Source of the DNA: Pseudomonadota bacterium
GTDB taxonomy: Bacteria; Pseudomonadota; Alphaproteobacteria; Rhizobiales; Xanthobacteraceae
Assembly: GCA_023432845.1 (NCBI GenBank)
Contig: JAEZEY010000515.1
Location: 1 to 19,375 of the forward strand
Length of the DNA stretch: 19,375 nt
Direction of reading: 5' to 3'
The notes under the pieces are model-generated. The model saw only the letters and a program-made list of their open reading frames with translations. It did not search any database and had not been told where the DNA came from. Positions 14,476-19,375 of the stretch are shown piece by piece; position 1 is the stretch's first letter, and every line of letters begins with the position of its first letter. The position numbers were made by a program, and so were the translations under genes.

Positions 14476-15197
14476 GCGTGGGCCTCCGCCGAATGTCCGA
14501 GATAGGCCTCAATCACCATGGGGTCATTGGCGACCTCGCGCGGCGTGCCGTCAGCGAGCAGACGGCCGAAATTCAACACCAAAATGCGATCGCAGACCGC
14601 CATAATGGCACGCATGTGATGTTCCACGACCAGAAGCGTGATGCCATCGTCGCGCAGCTGGCGGATCAGATCTATGATCTCCTGCATCTCGACAGGATTG
14701 AGGGCCGCCATAACCTCGTCGAGCAGCAGAACCTTAGGATCGGTACACAGGGCCCGCGCCAGCTCGACCCGCGCACGTTCCGGAAATGACAAGTTGCCCG
14801 CCATCTTTTCGGCGACGGATTTGAGACCGACACGGTCCAGGCAAACCAGCGCCCGCTCCCGCGCCGTCTTGACGTCATGCCGCAGCAGGCCGGCCGTCAG
14901 CACATTGTCGAGCACCGAACTCTCGGCGAACAGCGCCACGTTCTGAAACGTCTTGGTCATGCCGAGGCCGGCAACCCTGTGCGGCTTCAAGCCCACAATC
15001 GCGGTGCCATCGAGCGTGATGGACCCCAAATCAGGCTTGGTCAGCCCGCACAGAGCGTTGAAGAAGGTGGTCTTGCCAGCACCATTCGGTCCGATCAGGC
15101 CGACAATCTGCCCCTTCGGAACCGCGAACGTTACATCCGACAGGGCCTGCAGCCCGCCGAAACGCCGGGAGATACCGCGCACATCGAGGATCGTCAT
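14472..15197 (-). CDS. livG: Branched-chain amino acid-type ABC importer, ATPase LivG
   Basis: 241-residue cytoplasmic ATPase partner of LivF. Walker A GPNGAGKTT, Q-loop region MTKTFQNVALF, Walker B VLLLDEVMAALNP, H-loop VVEHHMRAIM and the LivG-type C-terminal extension ending EVANDPMVIEAYLGH. The ABC signature reads NLSFPERARVELARAL, without the two glycines of LSGGQ; related LivG proteins also deviate here, but the Phe-Pro version is unusual. Walker A, Walker B and the H-loop His are intact, so ATP binding is expected. The start ATG at 15197 overlaps the livM stop, and its own stop overlaps livF. Confidence 0.92.
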   Translation of the reverse strand: MTILDVRGISRRFGGLQALSDVTFAVPKGQIVGLIGPNGAGKTTFFNALCGLTKPDLGSITLDGTAIVGLKPHRVAGLGMTKTFQNVALFAESSVLDNVLTAGLLRHDVKTARERALVCLDRVGLKSVAEKMAGNLSFPERARVELARALCTDPKVLLLDEVMAALNPVEMQEIIDLIRQLRDDGITLLVVEHHMRAIMAVCDRILVLNFGRLLADGTPREVANDPMVIEAYLGHSAEAHA

Positions 15198-16165
15198 GAT
15201 TGCGCTCCCTTGCTCAGCCGAGCGCGCAGCGCCTCAAGGATCGTGACAAATCCACGCGGCCGCCAGAGGATCACCACGATCAGGATGACGCCGAAGATCA
15301 CTTGCGACAGTCCTGCGGCGGCGGCGGAGAACAGATCGTTCATCAGTTCTTCGACCGGCACGATGAAGAACGCGCCGAGTATCGGACCGGCGGCGGTGCC
15401 GACACCACCGATGATGGCGATCAGAGCGACGCGGATCGAGATGGACACCGCGCTGAATGCGGTATCGGGATCAAAGAACACGGCCACCTGAGCGAAGATC
15501 GTCCCCAGCATTGCCATCAGCGCACCGGATATCACCGCGGTCTGCAGTTTGACCTTGGTGGTGTCGATGCCGATCACTTCAGCAGCAGCCGCGTTCTCCC
15601 GAATGGCGCGTAACCGGTAACCCATCGCGCTGCGCCGGATAATCTCGAAGAGAGCGGTGACGACGATGAGCGCAATCAGGGCAATATAGGCGTGCGGAAG
15701 CAGTTGCTTGAAGGAATAGGCCGCGAAGCTCGGCGGCATGAAGGGCACCGACAGTCCGACCGGGCCGCCGGTCAGCGAGGTCCAGACATTCGCGATGACA
15801 CGTGCGACCTCACCGAATGCCAACGTCGCGAGCGCGAAATAGTGTCCCTGCAAGCGCATGGTCGGTATTGCGATGACAAGGGCGGCAAGGCCGCCCAGTG
15901 CGCCGCCCGCGAACATGCCGATCCACGGGCTGATGCCGAAGTTGATCAACAGGATCGTCGAGGTATAGGCACCGATGCCGAAGAAGGCTGCGTGACCGAG
16001 CGACAGCTGATTGGCGAGACCGCCGATCAGGTTCCACGCCTGCGCCATCGCGGCGAACAGCAACGTGAAAGTGAAGACGCGAATCCAGTACCCATTGGGG
16101 TTCATGAATTGCGGCACAGCCGCCGCAATCAGAATCAGGATGGCGATCACAATCCAGCGATTCAT
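15194..16165 (-). CDS. livM: Branched-chain amino acid-type ABC importer, permease LivM
   Basis: 323-residue inner-membrane permease. The start is ATG at 16165, which overlaps the livH stop by four bases and gives MNRWIVIAILILIAAAVP; the frame happens to stay open to 16867 but that part is antisense-free overlap with livH and not real. It has about nine to ten hydrophobic segments, the family motif WNLIGGLANQLSLGHAAFFGIGAYT near residues 45-70 (shown here in part as LSLGHAAFFGIG), and the cytoplasmic coupling region MGYRLRAIRENAAAAEVIGID, ending in LWRPRGFV. Forms the channel with LivH. Confidence 0.93.
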   Translation of the reverse strand: MNRWIVIAILILIAAAVPQFMNPNGYWIRVFTFTLLFAAMAQAWNLIGGLANQLSLGHAAFFGIGAYTSTILLINFGISPWIGMFAGGALGGLAALVIAIPTMRLQGHYFALATLAFGEVARVIANVWTSLTGGPVGLSVPFMPPSFAAYSFKQLLPHAYIALIALIVVTALFEIIRRSAMGYRLRAIRENAAAAEVIGIDTTKVKLQTAVISGALMAMLGTIFAQVAVFFDPDTAFSAVSISIRVALIAIIGGVGTAAGPILGAFFIVPVEELMNDLFSAAAAGLSQVIFGVILIVVILWRPRGFVTILEALRARLSKGAQS

Positions 16166-17022
16166 CGGCTTGCTCCGATGAGCCCCTGCGGCCGAACGGC
16201 AAGCACGAGAATAAACACGATGAAGAGAACGAGATTCTGGAGCTGGATCGGAAAGAACAGTGAGGACAAGGCCTGGATCACTCCGACCGACAGGCCACCG
16301 ACCACTGCGCCGGCGACACTGCCAAGACCGCCGAGCACAACGACCGTGAACATCAGCACTACGAACTGCCCGCCGACGGTCGGGTACACCGTCACGTAAG
16401 GCAGGATCACCGCGCCGCCGAAGGACGTCAGACCGACACCGAGCGCGAAAGCAATCTTGTACATCAGAGCGGTATCGATCCCCATCAGCTGCGCGGCCAT
16501 GGGATTCTGTGCGGTCGCGCGCATGGCACGCCCGAACCAGCTCGTCCGCATGAACCACCACAAGGCCACGCCGCAAGCGAGCGACATCGAGAAGGCGATC
16601 AGATAAGGCACGCTGATAAAGAGCGGTCCAATCGACAACGACATGGTCTGATAGGCCGTCGTTACGGACCTGAACTGCGACCCGAATGCGAGCAGTGCGC
16701 TGTTTTCGAGCACGATCAGCAATCCGACTGTCAGGAATATCTGAGCGACGGACGGCGCCTTCAGAACCCGCGATATCAATTGCCCCTGCACCACCCACCC
16801 GATGGCAAACGCCACTGCAAAAGACAGTGGCGCCGCCAAAACGGGGTCGAGACCGAGATAGGCCCATGCGAACCAGGAAACGAACATGCCGATCATCACG
16901 AATTCCGCTTGCGCGAAATTCACAATGCCCATCACGCCGTAGACGAGCGTCAGGCCGATCGAAATGACGGCATAAACACCGCCAATCAAAAGGCCGTCGA
17001 GAATCGCTTGGATGAACGACAC
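16162..17022 (-). CDS. livH: Branched-chain amino acid-type ABC importer, permease LivH
   Basis: 286-residue inner-membrane permease with about eight hydrophobic segments. Family signatures are visible: GVYAVISIGLTLVYGVMGIVNFAQAEF at the N-terminus (key residues GLTLVYGV, NFAQAEF), the coupling loop FGRAMRATAQNPMAAQLMGID and the end VLAVRPQGLIG. The start is GTG at 17022; an in-frame TAA lies two codons upstream, so nothing longer is possible, and no strong Shine-Dalgarno precedes it, suggesting dependence on readthrough or coupling from the binding-protein gene 19 bp upstream. It overlaps livM by four bases. Confidence 0.93.
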   Translation of the reverse strand: MSFIQAILDGLLIGGVYAVISIGLTLVYGVMGIVNFAQAEFVMIGMFVSWFAWAYLGLDPVLAAPLSFAVAFAIGWVVQGQLISRVLKAPSVAQIFLTVGLLIVLENSALLAFGSQFRSVTTAYQTMSLSIGPLFISVPYLIAFSMSLACGVALWWFMRTSWFGRAMRATAQNPMAAQLMGIDTALMYKIAFALGVGLTSFGGAVILPYVTVYPTVGGQFVVLMFTVVVLGGLGSVAGAVVGGLSVGVIQALSSLFFPIQLQNLVLFIVFILVLAVRPQGLIGASR

Positions 17023-17041
17023 GTCTTATGTTCGCCGACTA

Positions 17042-18265
17042 TCAGGACTTCCACTCGGCCGTGCCTTTAGCCACTTCCTTCGGCCAGACGGTAACAAGTT
17101 CCTTCTTGCGCCACTGCACCATGACCGGAACCGACGCGACGTTCAGACCCGTGTTGTCGAACTGCACGGTGCCGCCGGTCATCGCGTTGGTCCAGCCGCC
17201 GGTGAACTTCGCGCCGCGCAGCGCCATGGTGACGTCTTGCGGCTTGGAGGACTTCGCCTTCTCGATGGCCTGCACCAGGACATCCAGCGCGACGGCGTGT
17301 TCGAGCGCCTCGTGCACCATGAAGTAGCCGAACCGCTTGCGGAAGCGGTCGGTGAGGCTCGTGTCGAGATCGTAATTGGCCGGCGCGATCGACAGCACGC
17401 CTTCGGCAAATTCGCCAAGCCCCTTCTCGAAGTCCGGGATCACGTAGCCGGCAGCGCCGCCGATGGCCGGAATGGTGATGCGCTGCTGGCGCATCGTGCG
17501 GATGATCAGCAAGCTGTCGTTGAGATACGAGACCGGGAACACCGCCTGAGCGCCCGACGCGCGCAGCTTGTTGATCAGCGGGGTAGTATCGGTGATGCCG
17601 AGCGGATAGGCGTCGTCCATGACGAGCTCGATGTTCGCCGCCTTGGCGGCCGCGCGAAGACCTTGAGCCTGGGCAGTGCCGTAGGCGGTGTCCTCATACA
17701 TGACCGCGACTTTGTCGATCTTGGCGCCGGAGGCCTGCGCGATCGCCAAGGTATAATCAAGTTGAGCCTTGCCGATTGTCGACGCCTTGGCGACAACCTG
17801 GAAAATGTTCTTGTAGCCGCGCCCCGTGATCTGGTCGGCGAACGACATCGTCAGCAGCGGAATATCGCGACGCTCTGTAACCTCGGAAATCGCGATGGTC
17901 AGCGACGAGGCGAAGGCGCCGAGAATGGCGGTGACTTCGTTCTGGCTGATCATGCGCTGCGCGACAGTACCGGCCGTCGTCGGGGTCGAGGTGGAGTCGG
18001 CAACAATCAAATTGATCTTCGCGCCGCCGAGTGCCTTGATGCCGCCAGCGGCATTGATCTCGTCCGCCACCAATTCGATGCCGTTGCGGGAATTGATGCC
18101 AAACTGCGCATTGGCGCCGGAGAGCGGCATGATCACGCCGACGTTCACCTGCTTGGCCTGCGCGCGCGCCGGAGAGTAAACCCATGGGGCCGCCATCAGC
18201 GAAGCTGTCCCGGCGAGAAGGGTGCGGCGATTGATGCGCCCGAAAGTAGACGGTGTTTTCGACAT
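17042..18265 (-). CDS. Periplasmic substrate-binding protein of the Liv-type importer
   Basis: 407 residues from ATG at 18265, chosen over an upstream in-frame start at 18313 because AAGGAGGAG sits just before it and the N-terminus then reads as a Tat signal: twin-arginine INRRTLLAG, hydrophobic TASLMAAP, cleavage expected after ARA. The mature part is a type I periplasmic binding fold (Peripla_BP_6): VNVGVIMPLSGANAQFGINSRNG, then IISQNEVTAILGAFAS-like segments and MYEDTAYGTAQAQGLR. It captures the substrate for LivHMGF; members of this group bind branched-chain amino acids, other amino acids, amides or aromatic acids, so the ligand is not set by sequence alone. First gene of the operon; the promoter should lie in 18266-18350, where I see no convincing -35/-10 pair. 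A tandem ATTGTC (18337, 18345) is a possible operator. Confidence 0.93.
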   Translation of the reverse strand: MSKTPSTFGRINRRTLLAGTASLMAAPWVYSPARAQAKQVNVGVIMPLSGANAQFGINSRNGIELVADEINAAGGIKALGGAKINLIVADSTSTPTTAGTVAQRMISQNEVTAILGAFASSLTIAISEVTERRDIPLLTMSFADQITGRGYKNIFQVVAKASTIGKAQLDYTLAIAQASGAKIDKVAVMYEDTAYGTAQAQGLRAAAKAANIELVMDDAYPLGITDTTPLINKLRASGAQAVFPVSYLNDSLLIIRTMRQQRITIPAIGGAAGYVIPDFEKGLGEFAEGVLSIAPANYDLDTSLTDRFRKRFGYFMVHEALEHAVALDVLVQAIEKAKSSKPQDVTMALRGAKFTGGWTNAMTGGTVQFDNTGLNVASVPVMVQWRKKELVTVWPKEVAKGTAEWKS

Positions 18266-18378
18266 AGCGGCTCCTCCTTTTGACGCCTTGCGGCTTAGCG
18301 GCATGGGGACCATAAATCACACCGTCGGTCAAGCCGATTGTCATATTGTCTGATGCGCGGTCAAATGGGCGCACGGCG

Positions 18379-18584
18379 GTGGCGCGATCCTCAGCCATTG
18401 CCAACGGCTTGTTCAAGCCGGTCAACGGCTGACGAAGCGAGGGCTATGCGCGCAGATCGGAGTCGGACGAACGTCGATCCGCGAAGCCTTGCGGCAACTT
18501 AAAGAAGAAGGACTGGCTGCGCATCGCGGCCCGGTGGTGAGTGAGATCACTGCCGACGAGGCGGCGCGCGACGGGCAACCTTGA
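18379..18584 (+). pseudogene. GntR-family regulator remnant: frameshifted and truncated
   Basis: Two adjoining + strand frames reconstruct a GntR winged-helix domain. In frame 1 from GTG 18379 the translation is VARSSAIANGLFKP. After position about 18417-18421 the match continues in frame 3 as GQRLTKRGLCAQIGVG, then RTSIREALRQLKEEGLAA, then HRGPVVSEITADEA, ending at TGA 18582-18584. Adding one G at CCGG would restore AIANGLFKPGQRLT, the normal N-terminal helix-strand of FadR/FCD-type GntR proteins. The ligand-binding FCD domain that should follow (about 130-150 residues) is absent. So the gene carries a single-base deletion and has lost its C-terminal two thirds. It is divergent from the importer operon, the usual place of its regulator, so it may be the decayed local regulator. 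Too small and broken to be functional. Confidence 0.75.
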
Positions 18585-18651
18585 ATCCGTACAGCAGATC
18601 AGGCGTCGTCGTAACGCCGCCCACCCGATCTCATCTTCGGCGTCAAACCTT

Positions 18652-18771
18652 TCAGCCGAGGTAAGGGGGTTCGAGCTGGGCCACAATATCGGGCTCGTTC
18701 ATCGGCACCTCGAAGACGAGGCGGCCCCGCGCCAGGGCGTAGATGCTTGTCCGGCCTTCGTCGTTGAACGC
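18652..18771 (-). pseudogene. Possible ABC ATPase C-terminal fragment (LivF-like)
   Basis: The - strand between an in-frame TAA (18772-18774) and TGA (18652-18654) encodes about 39 residues, including TSIYALARGRLVFEV and PDIVAQLEPPYLG. This resembles the C-terminal end of LivF-type ATPases (YVLxxGRxxxxG ... AYLG), with no upstream ATPase body. It differs from the intact livF in this window, so it is not a recent local duplication of it. Low length makes the assignment tentative. Confidence 0.35.
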
Positions 18772-18808
18772 TTATGTGCCCCAGTGGTACAAAAATGGTG
18801 TGCCGCTA

Positions 18809-18816
18809 CCCTGCCC
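18809..18816 (-). other. KOPS-like octamer pointing left, toward the dif-like site
   Basis: CCCTGCCC on the + strand just after the sugar-transferase stop, outside any intact gene. Confidence 0.3.
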
Positions 18817-18821
18817 CGCTG

Positions 18822-19375
18822 CTAGCCGCCCGACCCGCGAAGAACCTCACGGAGCACGGTTCGCACGATAATCTTGATGTCGAGCCAGAGCGACCAGGTC
18901 GCGATATAGCGCAAGTCGTAATCTAGTCGTTCGATCGCGGGCAACGCGACGGTCGTTTCGCCGCGAAAGCCGCTCACCTGTGCGAGGCCGGTGATGCCGG
19001 GGCGCATCATGTGGCGTTGGAAGTAATACGGCGTAAGTTGTTCATAGAGCATGCCACCCGCCAACATGCCGGGCACGTGCGGGCGCGGCCCGACCAGGGA
19101 CATGTCGCCCTTGAGAACGTTTATTAGCTGCGGCAGTTCGTCGAGGCTCGACTTGCGCAGAATGCGTCCGATCGGCGTCACGCGCGGATCGTTGCCGACG
19201 GTCTGCTGTACGCCGCGTGCATCGCCGCGATCGGCATACATCGTGCGAAACTTGAAGATCCAGAAGCGGCGATTGTGATAGCCGTAACGCTTTTGCCGGA
19301 AGAACACTGGTCCCGGTGACGTTGCCTTGATGACAATCGCGATGCCGATAAATAGCGGCGCGAACACGAAGAGAC
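18822..19375 (-). CDS. Polyprenyl-phosphate sugar phosphotransferase, 3' part (5' end outside window)
   Basis: The - strand frame is open from the window edge to TAG at 18822-18824, giving about 183 residues; GTG at 19367 is internal. It is the catalytic bacterial sugar transferase domain (PF02397 type) of WcaJ/ExoY-like enzymes, which move a sugar-1-phosphate onto undecaprenyl phosphate to start exopolysaccharide or O-unit synthesis at the inner membrane. Seen: the end of a membrane helix (APLFIGIAIVIKATSPGPVFF), RQKRYG, FKFRTMYAD, SSLDELPQLINVLKGDMSLVGPRP with the catalytic Asp-Glu, RPGITGLAQVSGFRGET and a C-terminal amphipathic stretch (YIATWSLWLDIKIIVRTVL). The RGET wording favours the WcaJ-like glucose-1-P group, whose members are usually 450-500 residues with several N-terminal membrane segments. 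Confidence 0.92.
   Translation of the reverse strand, partial: LFVFAPLFIGIAIVIKATSPGPVFFRQKRYGYHNRRFWIFKFRTMYADRGDARGVQQTVGNDPRVTPIGRILRKSSLDELPQLINVLKGDMSLVGPRPHVPGMLAGGMLYEQLTPYYFQRHMMRPGITGLAQVSGFRGETTVALPAIERLDYDLRYIATWSLWLDIKIIVRTVLREVLRGSGG

Noticed and set aside
16166..16867. N-terminal extension of livM by about 234 codons
   Set aside because: It overlaps livH entirely; the ATG at 16165 with ATGA overlap gives the family-typical LivM N-terminus.

Overview
The window looks like chromosome of a high-G+C alphaproteobacterium, most likely Hyphomicrobiales of the Bradyrhizobium/Rhodopseudomonas/Xanthobacteraceae type. This rests on protein style, a characteristic nested palindromic intergenic repeat (1075-1176), a CtrA-type box, and the gene order rlpA-dacC-tmk-holB ... 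metG-tatD-MBL hydrolase. No rRNA, tRNA, CRISPR array, insertion sequence or prophage was recognised.

Layout: (1) 2-1057, the 3' part of an ABC-F translation-factor-type ATPase on the + strand, followed by the repeat. (2) 1190-2023, mazG on the - strand. (3) 2024-2241, an AT-richer gap holding a 28-bp sequence with the architecture of the XerCD recombination site dif. (4) 2242-5485, a tightly coupled - strand operon metG-tatD-MBL hydrolase with stop/start overlaps. (5) 5486-9460, an interposed block: a membrane-anchored Tlde1/L,D-transpeptidase-like protein, a tiny secreted eight-cysteine protein, a short PhoH ATPase, a DUF6481-type charged helical protein and a ribbon-helix-helix protein. (6) 9461-13479, the - strand rlpA, dacC, tmk, holB group, linking septal and peptidoglycan enzymes to dTMP synthesis and the clamp loader. 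(7) 13753-18265, a five-gene branched-chain amino-acid-type ABC importer operon (binding protein, livH, livM, livG, livF). (8) 18266-18821, a decayed stretch with a frameshifted, truncated GntR regulator remnant and a possible ABC ATPase tail. (9) 18822-19375, the 3' part of an exopolysaccharide-type sugar-phosphate transferase leaving the window.

The most notable signal is the candidate dif site at 2124-2151. All six exact GGGNAGGG octamers I found (the FtsK-orienting KOPS motif known from E. coli) point towards it from both sides, and most genes to its right run leftwards, as expected if a fork moves left into the terminus. The window probably lies at the replication terminus. Most coding content is ordinary housekeeping and transport. 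I see no clear new multi-gene system; the less-explained parts are the block at 5486-9460 and the decayed junction at 18.3-18.8 kb.
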